Assembly (NCBI GenBank): GCA_018269075.1
Contig: JAFDVJ010000038.1
Span: 1 to 64,000 of the forward strand
Source: Acidobacteriota bacterium
GTDB taxonomy: Bacteria; Acidobacteriota; Blastocatellia; Pyrinomonadales; Pyrinomonadaceae
DNA: 64,000 nucleotides
Direction: 5' to 3'
The position numbers were made by a program, and so were the translations under genes. The notes beneath the pieces are model-generated. The model searched no databases and had not been told where the DNA came from. It saw only the letters and a program-made list of their open reading frames with translations. This document shows, one piece after another, positions 44,027 to 55,800 of the stretch (within the stretch, counting starts at the first letter, position 1; each line of letters begins with the position of its first letter).

Positions 44027-45943
44027 CTATTCGATCGTCACTTCCTTGAACTCGTCGTTCGAATTGCCGGCGTAATCCGTGACCGTGAAGCCGATCAGGT
44101 ATTTGCCGGGCGCGACGTCCATCCGGCCGACGGTGATGTCGTCGTCCTCGGTGACGTTGAGAATGTCGTCCGCATCGTCGGACGCGATCAGCTCGATTTC
44201 GCCCTTCGCGTCGACCGCGACGTAGACCGGCCGGAGCGCGTCGCCCGCTTCGACGTCGACCTCGCGCCCGCGACTGCCCTTATATTCGAAGGCGTAGACG
44301 AATTCGCCGACGACCTCTTCCTGATTGAAGTCGAGATAAAAGTAGAGCGTGACGTCGTGCCACTGCTTCGTGCCGCGGTAACGAATCTGCGCCGGGACTT
44401 CGACGTAGAAGGTATCCTGTCCCTCGTCGAGCTCCTCGAACTTCGTGATCGGACAGATCATCTCCTTCTTACCGTCGCCGATCGAGAACCAGCTGCCGTC
44501 CCATTCTTCATGCAGCAGGCCCTTCTCGTCCGGCTCGGTCGGGACCGCGCCGATGATGATCGCGCCGTCGTCGTGCGATTCGGCGAGCACGAACGTCGCT
44601 TCGTCGATGTCGTCGGCCTTGACGTGCGCCGTCACCGTGACGACGTCCTGTTTGGCGATGTCCGTGTCGGAGCTCTCGACCGGCGCGAGCTCCGGCGCCT
44701 GCTGGTCGCCGGTCGTGATGCCCATGAATTCGCCGATGAACGGCGTCCATTTATTGGTCTGCGAAAAGGGCGTCGTCAGATAGTCGCCGTTGGCCTTTTT
44801 CTGGTCCGGCGGAAAATAGATCGACATCCCGTTCGAGTTAGGCCGCGCCGTGCCGTTGATCTTGTAGACGACGGCCGCCTTGACCGCCGCGATTACGCCG
44901 TCGGCCGCCTTGACGGTCTCGGCGTCGGGCTGCCGGCGCTTGATGTTCTCGGCGTAATCGACGAGATCGTAGTAGTAGAGATGATACGCGCCCTGAATGC
45001 CGTATTCTTCGGTCTTCGAGCGCGCTTCCGACGTCTTCATCCAGTTCTGACGCCCCGCGCCGGTCTTCATGAACGACTGGCCGGCGACGGCGAGATTGCC
45101 GGTCGCGGCTTCGAGCGCCGGGACCTTGTCGAGATCGATCACGCCGAGCGTCACGCTCAGCTTGCGGTTGCCCTGCTTCGGCCCGAGATAATAATTCTTG
45201 TAAACGTCGACGATCGTGCGACCGAGCGCGAGGCCGTCCATCTGCGGATTTTTGGCGAGCGCCGTCAGGATCGGCGTGTAGTCCCAGCCGTTGCCCGGTT
45301 CGAGCTCCTCGGACGCGACCATCGCTTTGCCGTAGGGCGCGATCGACTTGGCGGCTTCGAGGTTCGCCATCAGACAGGCGTCGAAGCCGATCAGCTCGAA
45401 TTTTCCGGTCGTCGCCGTGACGTCCTTGAAGACCACCGGCAGCTCGGCCGCCGTCAGCGAGTCTTCCCCGGCGCTCTCGTCGTGGACGATGCCCATCCAG
45501 CCCGCGCCGTGATCGCCGAAAACGAGGCCGTAATGTTTGGCCGGAAACTCGGCGGTCGCCGTCAGCAGATATTTCCTGAGCGTCGCCGGATCGCCCATGT
45601 TCGCCTCGCCCCAGTCGGCGAGCTCGCGGAGACGGCCCTTTTCGATGACCATATATTTGGCGGTCGTCCAGTTTTTGAGGCCGCCGACCGGGCGGTCCGT
45701 GTAGCCGTCCTCGTCGTCGCCCTTCGCGCTCCGGTCGCAGAGGACGATCAGGTTGACGTTCGGCGTCGTCCCGACCGCCATCATCTCTTCGAGATCGTTA
45801 AGCTGCGGCGCTTCGAGATTGTTGTCCGAATCCATATAAAACAGGATCGTCCATTCGGCCTTCGCCGCGTCCTGCGCGAAGGAAATCTGGGACAGCGAAA
45901 AAATCAGCGCCGTTAAAACGGCGACCATCCATTTGCTTTTCAT
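44027..45943 (-). CDS. Exported clostripain-family (C11) cysteine peptidase
   Basis: A 638-residue secreted peptidase. Signal peptide 1-23 (VAVLTALIFSLSQISFA). The C11 domain shows WTILFYMDSDNNLE, catalytic His145 in FGDHGAGWMG and Cys190 in GFDACLMANLE, with SEELEPGNGWDYTPI downstream. About 260 C-terminal residues are beta-rich (VTVTAHVKADDIDEATFVLAES, VGRMDVAPGKYLIGFTVTDY) and probably serve in binding. C11 enzymes cut after Arg or Lys; specificity here is inferred from family only. The stop codon lies at the edge of a word-repeat array. The next gene on the same strand starts 455 bp upstream, with a terminator in the gap. Confidence 0.92.
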   Translation of the reverse strand: MKSKWMVAVLTALIFSLSQISFAQDAAKAEWTILFYMDSDNNLEAPQLNDLEEMMAVGTTPNVNLIVLCDRSAKGDDEDGYTDRPVGGLKNWTTAKYMVIEKGRLRELADWGEANMGDPATLRKYLLTATAEFPAKHYGLVFGDHGAGWMGIVHDESAGEDSLTAAELPVVFKDVTATTGKFELIGFDACLMANLEAAKSIAPYGKAMVASEELEPGNGWDYTPILTALAKNPQMDGLALGRTIVDVYKNYYLGPKQGNRKLSVTLGVIDLDKVPALEAATGNLAVAGQSFMKTGAGRQNWMKTSEARSKTEEYGIQGAYHLYYYDLVDYAENIKRRQPDAETVKAADGVIAAVKAAVVYKINGTARPNSNGMSIYFPPDQKKANGDYLTTPFSQTNKWTPFIGEFMGITTGDQQAPELAPVESSDTDIAKQDVVTVTAHVKADDIDEATFVLAESHDDGAIIIGAVPTEPDEKGLLHEEWDGSWFSIGDGKKEMICPITKFEELDEGQDTFYVEVPAQIRYRGTKQWHDVTLYFYLDFNQEEVVGEFVYAFEYKGSRGREVDVEAGDALRPVYVAVDAKGEIELIASDDADDILNVTEDDDITVGRMDVAPGKYLIGFTVTDYAGNSNDEFKEVTIE

Positions 45944-46035
45944 ATCATCTGCTCCTCGTTTTTCCCGCCCGGAAAACGCCGTCCCGCTTTGCGGAGACGC
46001 TTCGTCGATCGGGGGTTTTGGTTTCGACCCCGGGA

Positions 46036-46065
46036 GAAAAAAATGGCCCGCCCGGCGAGCGGGCC
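46036..46065 (-). terminator. Rho-independent terminator of the lipoprotein gene
   Basis: GGCCCGCTCGCCGGGCGGGCC-type stem (46045-46065) followed on the minus strand by ATTTTTTT. It starts 13 bp after the stop codon at 46078. Confidence 0.85.
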
Positions 46066-46077
46066 CGGCGAATCCGG

Positions 46078-46398
46078 CTAGTTCTTCCGGTAAACCACGC
46101 CGTTCAGCGTCATTTCCGAACCTTCCGGCTCCTTGTCGATGTGGAAGGTGTTGCTGATGCCCATCAGCGAGATCGTAAAGGTGTGGTTCGCCTCGTCAAA
46201 CTCGGCGCCGCCGCCGTCGACCGACTTGCCGCCGATCTTGAAGCCGGCGCGGCCGTCGCTGTTCAGATAAAGCGTCGACCCGTCGGCGCCCGTCCAGTTG
46301 CCCTGATACTTGACCGGCGCCGGCTTTCCGCCGCCGCAGGCCAGCACCAATCCCAGAAAGAGCGCGAAAATAATCGCTAAAACCGTCGTGTTTTTCAT
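46078..46398 (-). CDS. Small lipoprotein
   Basis: A 106-residue lipoprotein. Residues 1-22 (MKNTTVLAIIFALFLGLVLAC) end in a lipobox, LVLAC, with GGG after the acylated Cys, so outer-membrane or periplasmic anchoring is expected. The mature part is one small beta-rich domain (YQGNWTGADGSTLYLNSDGR, FTISLMGISNTFHID). Function unknown. GGGAG 8 bases upstream supports ATG 46398 over an earlier in-frame start at 46428. It lies 82 bp after the DUF4436 gene on the same strand, and the two may be cotranscribed. Confidence 0.75.
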   Translation of the reverse strand: MKNTTVLAIIFALFLGLVLACGGGKPAPVKYQGNWTGADGSTLYLNSDGRAGFKIGGKSVDGGGAEFDEANHTFTISLMGISNTFHIDKEPEGSEMTLNGVVYRKN

Positions 46399-46435
46399 AA
46401 TTTCTCCCTCAATAATTTTCTTCGACAATACAAGT

Positions 46436-46476
46436 TTCGGTCTTCGGTCTTTGAACCCGAAGATCGAAGACCGGTT
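46436..46476. repeat. GAAGATC-word hairpin
   Basis: TTTCGGTCTTCGGTCTT faces GAAGATCGAAGACCGG across a short loop. Words are 7 bp (GAAGATC, GAAGACC). It lies 4 bp after the stop codon of the DUF4436 gene. The same words occur inside purL at 51508-51552. Confidence 0.6.
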
Positions 46477-46480
46477 TCCG

Positions 46481-47449
46481 TTATTTGGCCGCCGGCCGCA
46501 GCAGCCACGTAAAGAGAATCGTCAGCAGGCCGAGCGCGAGAATCACTTCCGCGCCGAAAAACGCCCCGTAATCGCTGTAGGTCCCGACCGGCGGCACGCC
46601 CGGCTGGGCGTTGCGGACGGCGACGAACGAGAAGATCAACGTCGCGATGAACGAAAACATCGCGATCTCGACCTTGCGCCCGCGGATGACGACGCTCAGA
46701 ACCAGCAGCAGGACGGCGATCGAAACGCCCCACATCAAAATCATCACGAAGATCGAGAAGAATTTGACGAGCGGCGCGCGCGCGATCGTCATTTGATAAT
46801 CCATATAGGTTTCGTCGCTGTCGGCCGATTTTTTCGTGTCGATCTTGAAGCCGGCCAGCACCGGGGCGAAATCGAACGTGAAGGGTATGTCGACCTCGTC
46901 CTCACCATCTTCGGCCTTCGGCTCGGGCTTGGCTTCGGGTTTCGGCTCGGCGGCCGGCGTTTCGCCTTCCGTCTTCGGCTTGTCGGCCGGTTTTTCGGCC
47001 GCCTTTTCCGGCTTGGCCGTGAACCAGAAGATCAGATCGGCCTTGTGCGAGTCGAACGGGTAATCCGAGACTTCGCTGTCGTACATATTCAGCACGACCT
47101 CGGTCGGCGTCATTTTCTTGCCCTTGTCGAAGCTCACTTCGCTCTTCCCGTTCGAGCTGTTGACGTCGAGCTTCAGACTGCGCGCGAGCGTGCCGTCTTC
47201 CTTCTCGAACTTGCCGTGCGGGATGAATTCGAGGCGGACGCTGACGTCGCCCTTGATCGGGTCGATCGACAGGATCTTGCCGATCGTCTCGATGTAATTC
47301 CCATCTTTCGGGCCGTTGGTCGAAGGTTTGGCCGGACTGCTCTGCGGCTGGGCCTGAAAAGAATTGGCGGCGGTCACCAGACCGAGCGTCAAAGCCAGCA
47401 GTAAAAATACGCGGATCGGCTTTATCCCGCGTCCGAGTTTGAATGACAT
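46481..47449 (-). CDS. DUF4436-family membrane protein
   Basis: A 322-residue protein. An N-terminal segment (IRVFLLLALTLGLVTAANSF) is a signal or anchor. The periplasmic beta domain follows (IGKILSIDPIKGDVSVRLEFIP, MYDSEVSDYPFDSHKADLIF), interrupted by a Pro/Glu/Lys linker (about 145-195, e.g. KPKTEGETPAAEPKPEA). Three C-terminal helices close it (about 232-320, FFSIFVMILMWGVSIAVLLL; IAMFSFIATLIFSFVAV; AEVILALGLLTILFTWLL). This order matches DUF4436 proteins; function unknown. AGGAGG lies between an upstream ATG (47485) and ATG 47449, so the latter is the start. Confidence 0.8.
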   Translation of the reverse strand: MSFKLGRGIKPIRVFLLLALTLGLVTAANSFQAQPQSSPAKPSTNGPKDGNYIETIGKILSIDPIKGDVSVRLEFIPHGKFEKEDGTLARSLKLDVNSSNGKSEVSFDKGKKMTPTEVVLNMYDSEVSDYPFDSHKADLIFWFTAKPEKAAEKPADKPKTEGETPAAEPKPEAKPEPKAEDGEDEVDIPFTFDFAPVLAGFKIDTKKSADSDETYMDYQMTIARAPLVKFFSIFVMILMWGVSIAVLLLVLSVVIRGRKVEIAMFSFIATLIFSFVAVRNAQPGVPPVGTYSDYGAFFGAEVILALGLLTILFTWLLRPAAK

Positions 47450-48103
47450 AACTGAAAAGTTTCCTCCTGATGTGTTCATATTCAAAAATTAAACCGGCAA
47501 AATCTGCCGTGATGCTTAAAACCGAACCGATTGAACCGCCCGGAACGCGTCGTCCCGACTGACCTTCAACCGGCTAAACGATATCGAAAAGAAAAAAGGG
47601 TCATCGCCGCGAAAAAAATATTATCCCGCGACGACCGCCGAAAACGGCCTCTGAAATTCCTCGGGCGCCCGGACCGCGACGGGTCGCGCGGAACGGGCGA
47701 AGGCGAAATTCGACGGAAAATCACCGGCAGCCGGAACGTTCGCGAAACGCTCCGACCGGAAAGGCGCAAGAACTTTTTCCGTCGTTCGAAAAAGCCGCAT
47801 ATCGATTGTTGTATTGAAATCGGTTAAAACTTGTCTTTCAGTATAAGCCGAAACTCGATTTTGTAAAGGAAAATTTTGCGCTTTGCGCCCGAAAACGCGG
47901 GAACCGGCGATCGATCGCCGGCGGCGTCGAAACCTTTCGCCCGGTTCGCGCGTAAAAGCCGAAAAACTTGTCTTCGCAAGGCCCGCATTGGTAAACTGAG
48001 AGCGATTTCGGATTTCGGATTTCGGATTTCGGATTTCGGATTACTCGTTTCGGCGAAGACGGTTCGGTTCTACTTTAAATCTATTGGCAAGGAGTTTAGG
48101 AAT
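47450..48103. other. Gene-free stretch of 654 bp
   Basis: No convincing gene. It contains the presumed promoters of the two divergent flanking genes and, at 48005-48043, an array of four to five GGATTTC words. The rest is GC-rich and without clear structure. The plus-strand frame is open into the redoxin gene through the word array, but the real start with a good ribosome-binding site is at 48104. Confidence 0.6.
48005..48043. repeat. GGATTTC-word array, 5' side of the redoxin gene
   Basis: Five copies of the 7-bp word GGATTTC, plus orientation, 60 bp before the ATG at 48104. Together with the copy at 48701 in the same orientation it brackets the redoxin gene as direct repeats. Confidence 0.7.
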
Positions 48104-48700
48104 ATGAAGCGGAAAAGCATTTTACTGGCGGCCCTGCTGGCGGCCTTCGTTTTTGTGTTGGGCGGCGACGTCGACGCGCAGCAGACCTTTGCGGTCGGCG
48201 CGAAGCTCGACAATTTCAAATTGAAGGACACCGACGGCCGGGAACGCTCGCTCGACGAGCTGAAGGGCGAAAAGGGCACGGTGCTCGTTTTCCTGTCGGC
48301 GCAGTGTCCGGTCGTGCGCGGCTACAACGAGCGCATCAAACAGATCGCGGCCGATTACGCCGGCAAGGGCATCAACTTCGTCGGCATCAATTCGAACGCC
48401 ACCGAATCGCTCGACTGGGTCAAATCGAACGCGGCCGAGATCGGCTACAAATTCCCCGTCCTGATCGACACCGGCAACGCGCTCGCCGACCGGCTCGGCG
48501 CGAGCGTGACGCCCGAAGTCTATTTTCTCGACGCGCAGAACGTCCTGCTCTACCACGGCGCGATCGACAACGACAAAACCGGCCGGGCGATCACGACGAA
48601 CTATCTGAAAACGGCGTTCGACGCCTCGCTCGACGGCCGGAAGATCGAAAAAACCTCGGCCCTCGCGTTCGGCTGCAGCATCAAACGCAAAGGGGATTAG
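48104..48700 (+). CDS. Exported redoxin/AhpC-TSA-like protein
   Basis: A 198-residue thioredoxin-fold protein with a signal peptide (ILLAALLAAFVFVLGGDVDA). The redoxin part has FKLKDTDGRERSLDEL, VLVFLSAQCPVVRGYN with Cys68, and the cis-Pro region GASVTPEVYFLD. Only one Cys of the usual CxxC is present (CPVV), so it is more like a thiol-specific peroxidase or a single-Cys redoxin than a TlpA disulfide reductase. A second Cys lies near the end (AFGCSIKRK). AAGGAG at 48089 supports ATG 48104. GGATTTC arrays lie on both sides; the stop TAG overlaps the start of the 3' array. Confidence 0.85.
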   Translation: MKRKSILLAALLAAFVFVLGGDVDAQQTFAVGAKLDNFKLKDTDGRERSLDELKGEKGTVLVFLSAQCPVVRGYNERIKQIAADYAGKGINFVGINSNATESLDWVKSNAAEIGYKFPVLIDTGNALADRLGASVTPEVYFLDAQNVLLYHGAIDNDKTGRAITTNYLKTAFDASLDGRKIEKTSALAFGCSIKRKGD

Positions 48701-48736
48701 GGATTTCGGATTTCGGATTTCGGATTTCGGATTTGG
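48701..48736. repeat. GGATTTC-word array, 3' side of the redoxin gene
   Basis: Five GGATTTC words start within 1-2 bp of the TAG stop codon (48698-48700; GATTAGGGATTTCGG). Same orientation as the array at 48005. Confidence 0.7.
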
Positions 48737-48824
48737 CGTGATGGGGCGATTAAGGCGGCGGATTGAGCCGCCGCGCCGGGCAATTATTGAGAAGTTGTTT
48801 GAAGACTTCGGGAATGAAAGACCA

Positions 48825-48922
48825 TCAATTATCAAATCTCAATTATCAATTTATTCAGAGGGCGGGAAACGTATCAAACCCTCTGAAGTCAATTGATAAT
48901 TGAGATTTGATAATTGATAATT
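48825..48922. repeat. AATTATCAA-word inverted pair
   Basis: The left arm (48825-48852, ATTATCAAATCTCAATTATC) has a reverse-complement right arm (48889-48922, TGATAATTGAGATTTGATAA). Inside is a CAGAGGG/CCCTCTG stem. The element could end the redoxin mRNA and lies 48 bp before the next gene. Confidence 0.7.
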
Positions 48923-48970
48923 TTGATTCGCGACTTTGCGAGTATTCAAACGGCTTCTGAGCAGAAATCG

Positions 48971-49561
48971 ATGAAAAAAAACTTGATCGGGGCTTTTAGA
49001 GTGTTGGTTTGCGGGGTTTTGAGCGGGTCGCTGCTGGCGGCGGGCGCGGCGGCGCAGACGAAGCCGCGGCCGAAAACTTCGCCGAAACCGAAGACGAAGA
49101 TCATCAAGCTGCCGCCGCGCGAGGTCGTTTCCGAGGTCACGCAGATCGACGAGGCGGGCCTCAGGGCGGCCGTCAAACCGAACGGCAAGCCGCTGCTCGT
49201 CAATTTCTGGGCGACGTGGTGCGACCCGTGCCGCGAGGAGTTTCCCGATCTCGTCAAGATCGACGCCGATTATAAAGGCCGGATCGATTTCATCACCGTC
49301 TCGCTCGACGATCTCGCGGAAATCAACCGCGACGTGCCGAAATTTCTGGCCGCGATGAACGCGCCGATGCGGGCTTACCTGCTCAAGGTCGAGGACGAGG
49401 GCGCGGCGATCGCGGCGATCACCAAAGACTGGCAGGGCGGCCTGCCGTTCACGATCCTCTACAACGAAAAGGGCGAGATCGCCTATTTCCGGCAGGGAAA
49501 GATCAAAATCGACGTTCTGCGCGGAGAACTCGACAAGCTCGTCACGACGGCGTCGAAATAA
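48971..49561 (+). CDS. TlpA-family thiol-disulfide oxidoreductase
   Basis: A 196-residue thioredoxin-like protein. A signal/anchor segment (FRVLVCGVLSGSLLAAGAAA) and a Lys/Pro-rich linker (KPRPKTSPKPKTK) lead into the domain, which has LLVNFWATWCDPCREEFP with Cys84 and Cys87 and the cis-Pro motif GGLPFTILYNEKGEIAYF. TlpA/ResA proteins reduce disulfides in the periplasm, for example in cytochrome maturation. ATG 48971 is the start; the upstream frame is read through a repeat-derived region. It is probably independent of the redoxin gene because of the hairpin between them. Confidence 0.92.
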   Translation: MKKNLIGAFRVLVCGVLSGSLLAAGAAAQTKPRPKTSPKPKTKIIKLPPREVVSEVTQIDEAGLRAAVKPNGKPLLVNFWATWCDPCREEFPDLVKIDADYKGRIDFITVSLDDLAEINRDVPKFLAAMNAPMRAYLLKVEDEGAAIAAITKDWQGGLPFTILYNEKGEIAYFRQGKIKIDVLRGELDKLVTTASK

Positions 49562-49664
49562 TCTCCGAAACAATCCGTTTCTTCAGCTTGGTTTTCGCCT
49601 GTTTTTATGATAGTTTCATAGCTGCAACATAATTTCATATCAACATCGACAGGAGCAGATTTCT

Positions 49665-50165
49665 ATGTATCGAAAAATCGAGGATTTTCAAAACGAATGG
49701 GCTTATGAAACGGAGATGACGACGAAGCTGTTCAATAATCTGACGGACGCGTCGCTCGCTCAAAAGGTGACCGACGAGGGCCGCACGCTCGGGTTTCTGG
49801 CGTGGCACATCGTCCTCACGGTCGGCGAGATGCCGTCGCACGTCGGCCTGAAAGTCGAGGCTCCGGCCGAGGACGCGCCGGTTCCGACCGCGGCGCGGGA
49901 AATCGCCGAAGCGTTCGCAAAGGCCGCCAAGTCACTGGGCGAAGAGGTCGCCAGAAACTGGACCGACGAAACGCTGCTCGCCGAGGACGAGATGTACGGC
50001 CAGACGTGGAAGCGCGGGATGACGCTCCGCGCGCTGATCAACCACCAGACGCATCACCGCGGTCAGGTCACGGTGCTGATGCGGCAGGCCGGCGTTCCGG
50101 TCGTCGGCGTTTACGGCCCAACGAAGGAAGAGTGGGAAAAGATGGGGATGGCCGCGCTGGCGTAG
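49665..50165 (+). CDS. DinB-family protein
   Basis: A 166-residue four-helix-bundle protein of the DinB/YfiT-like group. The metal-binding histidines are in place: His48 (LAWHIVLTVGEMP), His127 and His131 (NHQTHHRGQVTVLMRQAG). Members bind a divalent metal and some are thiol transferases; the specific substrate is not evident. CAGGAG before the ATG supports the start. A terminator follows 25 bp after the stop. Monocistronic. Confidence 0.88.
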   Translation: MYRKIEDFQNEWAYETEMTTKLFNNLTDASLAQKVTDEGRTLGFLAWHIVLTVGEMPSHVGLKVEAPAEDAPVPTAAREIAEAFAKAAKSLGEEVARNWTDETLLAEDEMYGQTWKRGMTLRALINHQTHHRGQVTVLMRQAGVPVVGVYGPTKEEWEKMGMAALA

Positions 50166-50189
50166 GTCGAAACCGGCCGGTTCGGGACG

Positions 50190-50227
50190 AAGCGTGAAGT
50201 TTAACGAAAACTTCACGCTTTTCTTTT
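50190..50227 (+). terminator. Rho-independent terminator after the dinB-like gene
   Basis: AAGCGTGAAGTTT / AAACTTCACGCTT stem with a short loop, then TTCTTTT. Confidence 0.88.
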
Positions 50228-50300
50228 GGCGACATATTCGACATCGCGGGCGAAAACGGGTTAAAATGACAGTTTCATTTTTCGCTCAGAAACCGAACCG

Positions 50301-52586
<2,286 letters not shown>

Positions 52587-52596
52587 GCGCGAAGAC

Positions 52597-52650
52597 GCGC
52601 GCCGCCCGCGAAAATTCTCTCCGAAAACGCTTTTCTCGCGGGCGGCGCGC
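52597..52650. repeat. GC-rich hairpin after purL
   Basis: CGCGCGCCGCCCGCGA pairs with TCGCGGGCGGCGCGC across about 16 bases. No T-run; it could act as a barrier or a rho-dependent end. It starts 10 bp after the stop codon. Confidence 0.6.
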
Positions 52651-52810
52651 TCCGCTCTTCGTTAACCTCTTTCCCTTCTTCAAAAAAACTTCAGAAAAAC
52701 TTCAGAATAATTTCAGGAAATACTAAAGATTCGCGCGCGCGTTCGGGCTTATCCTGACTTCACCACACGATAAGGTTTTCGATTTCTTTCCGATTATTGC
52801 CGAGGTTTTT

Positions 52811-55800
52811 ATGATGAGAAACTTTTTTGTTCCGGGCTTTTTTCTGGCGTTTTTTCTTCTTTTGACGGGCGCGGCGCGCGGCGCGACCTTCACGGTCACC
52901 AACACCAGCGATTCGGGCGCGGGCAGTTTCCGGCAGGCGATTCTGGACGCCAACGGCGGCGGGATCGACACGATCAATTTCAACATCCCCGGCGGCGGCG
53001 TCAAAAAGATCGCGCCGCTCACCGAGCTGCCCGACATCATCGGCGGATCGGTGATCATCGACGCGACGACGCAGCCCGGCTGGTCGGTCGGCAACCTGAT
53101 GATCGAGCTGAGCGGCGAAAATCTCGGCGCGAATACCAGCGGGCTCCGGTTTGTCAGCGTTTTCGTTCTGAGCGGCACAACGCCGCAGAGCTTCGTCCGA
53201 GGCCTCGCGATCACCAATTTTCAGAATGACGGCGTCTACATCCAGGATTCGGTCAACATCACGATCGAGGGCTGTCACATCGGCGTCGATCCGAGCGGAA
53301 CGGTCGACCGCGGCAACGAGGTCGGCGTCGAGATCCGGGTCGGCGGCTTTTCGACCAACAACATCACGATCGGCGGCACGACGGCCGCGACGCGCAACGT
53401 CATCTCGGGCAACAATTTTCTCGGCATCGAGATCTTCGGCGGCAACAATTATTTCATCAAGGGCAATTACATCGGCACCGACAAAAGCGGCGTCGTCGCG
53501 CTGCCGAACGGCGTCGCGATGCAGGTGACGGCCATTCTGACGACGATCGGCGGCGCGACCGCGGCCGAACGCAACGTCATTTCCGGCAACAACGGCCGCG
53601 CGATCGTTCTCGACAGCTCGCAGAACACCGTCCGGAACAACTATATCGGCGTCGCGGCCGACGGCTTCACGCCGCTCGGCAACGGCAGCAAGGGCATCGA
53701 CGTCATCAATTCGATCAATCTCATCAACATCGGCAGCCACCTGCTCGCCGACAACGTGATCGCCAACAACAAGGGCGCGGGCATCGCGACGTTTCCGGGC
53801 AACAACCGGCCGACCGGCGTGCGCATTTCGGGCAATTCGATCTACAACAACCAGAACGGCTTCGGCGCGGACGAGCTCGGCATCGACCTCGAAGACGACG
53901 GCGTGACCGAAAACGACGCGGGCGACCCGGACACGGGGCCGAACAATTTTCAGAATTTCCCCGTCCTGACCGCGGCGACGGTCGGCGCGGCCGGCACGAC
54001 CGTCACGGGCACGCTCAACAGCACGCCGAACACTTCTTTCCGCGTCGAATTTTTCGCGAGCGACACGAACCTTCGCGAGGGCAAAAACTTTCTCGGATTT
54101 CAGAACGTGACGACCGACGCCGGCGGCGATGCGGCCTTCAGCGCGACCGTCGCCGGTTTCGCGTATTTCGGCCAGTTCGTGACGGCGACCGCGACGCGCA
54201 ATGCCGCGCCGCTCGACACCTCGGAATTTTCCGCGCCGGTCGCCGCGCAGCTGACGACATTCACGGTCACCAACACCAACAACTCCGGCGCGGGCTCGCT
54301 CCGGCAGGCGATCATCGACGCGAACGCGGCGGCCGACCCGAACGTCATCGAATTCGCGATCACGCCGATCAACACGGCGGTCAAAACGATCAGCCCGACC
54401 TCCGCGCTACCGACGATCGTCAATCCGGTCGCGATCAACGGTTCCAGCCAGAGTTTCGCCGCCTGCGGAATCCCGAAAGTCGAGCTCGACGGAACCAACG
54501 CCGGCCCGTCCGCCGACGGCCTGTTCGTGACCGCCGACAACGTGCTCGTGCAGGGACTCGCGATCAACCGTTTCGGCGGCGACGGCATCACGCTTTCGAC
54601 GAGCAACAATTCGACGCTCAAATGCCTGCTCGTCGGCACGAACAGCGGCGGCAGCGCGATCGCGGCCAACGACAACAACGGCATTCTGGTCAGCAGTTCC
54701 AACAACAACGTCGTCGAAAACAACACGATCTCCGGCAACGGCCTGTCGGGCCTGCGGCTTCTGAATGCCGACAACAACATCATTCAAAACAACATCATCG
54801 GCCTCGACCGCCGCGAGCTTTCGGTCATTCCGAACTCGTCGAGCGGCGTCTTCATCACCGGCAGCTCCAACAACAACCTCGTCGGCGGCACCGAAACCGG
54901 CACCGGCAACACGATCTCCGGCAACGCCGTGACGGGCCTGACGATCTCCGGCGCGACGGCGACCGGCAACTTCGTCAAGGGCAATTTCATCGGCGTCGAT
55001 TCCTCCGGCGGCGGAACCGTCTTCGACAACGGCGGCCCCGGCGTTCTGATCACGGCATCAGCCGCCGGCAACGACATCGGCGGCACCGAAGCGAGCGCGG
55101 GCAACGTCATCGGGCAGAACGTCGGCGAGGGCGTCTGGGTCGACACGACCGGCGGCACAGGCAACCGCATCTTAGGCAATTCGATCTCCGGCAACCGGAA
55201 TCTCGGGATCGATCTCGGCGCGGCCGGCGTCACCGCCAACGACGCCGGCGACCCGGACACGGGCGCCAACGATCTGCAGAATTTCCCCGTCGTCACGGCC
55301 GCCGAATCCTTTTTCGGCGGGCTGCAGGTGACCGGTTCCCTGAACAGCGGCGCGAATACGGCTTACCGCGTCGAGGTCTTTTCGAGCCCGTCGTGCGACG
55401 GCTCCGGCAACGGCGAGGGGCAGAATTTTATCGGCGCGTTCGACGTCGCCACCAACACGAGCGGCAACGCGTCGTTCACCGAGACCTTCAACACGGCGGT
55501 CGCCGTCGGCCAATTCGTGACGGCGACCGCGACGCGACGCTTCGCGCCGACCGACACCTCGGAGTTTTCCGTCTGCCGGGCGGTGACGAGCCTTTCGATC
55601 CCGAGCCTGACCGTCACGAACACCAACGACACGGGCGCGGGCAGTCTCCGGCAGGCGATCACGGACGCGAACGCGACGCCCGCCCCCGACGAGATCGTCT
55701 TCAACATTCCCGGCGCGGGCGTTCGGACGATCAACCTCAATACTTCCCTGCCCGCGACGACCGCGCCGGTCGTCATCGACGGCCTTTCGCAGCCGGGCGC

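Noticed and set aside
47876-48103. N-terminal extension of the redoxin protein
   Set aside because: The upstream frame passes through a GGATTTC array and lacks a ribosome-binding site, while ATG 48104 has AAGGAG and begins a signal peptide.
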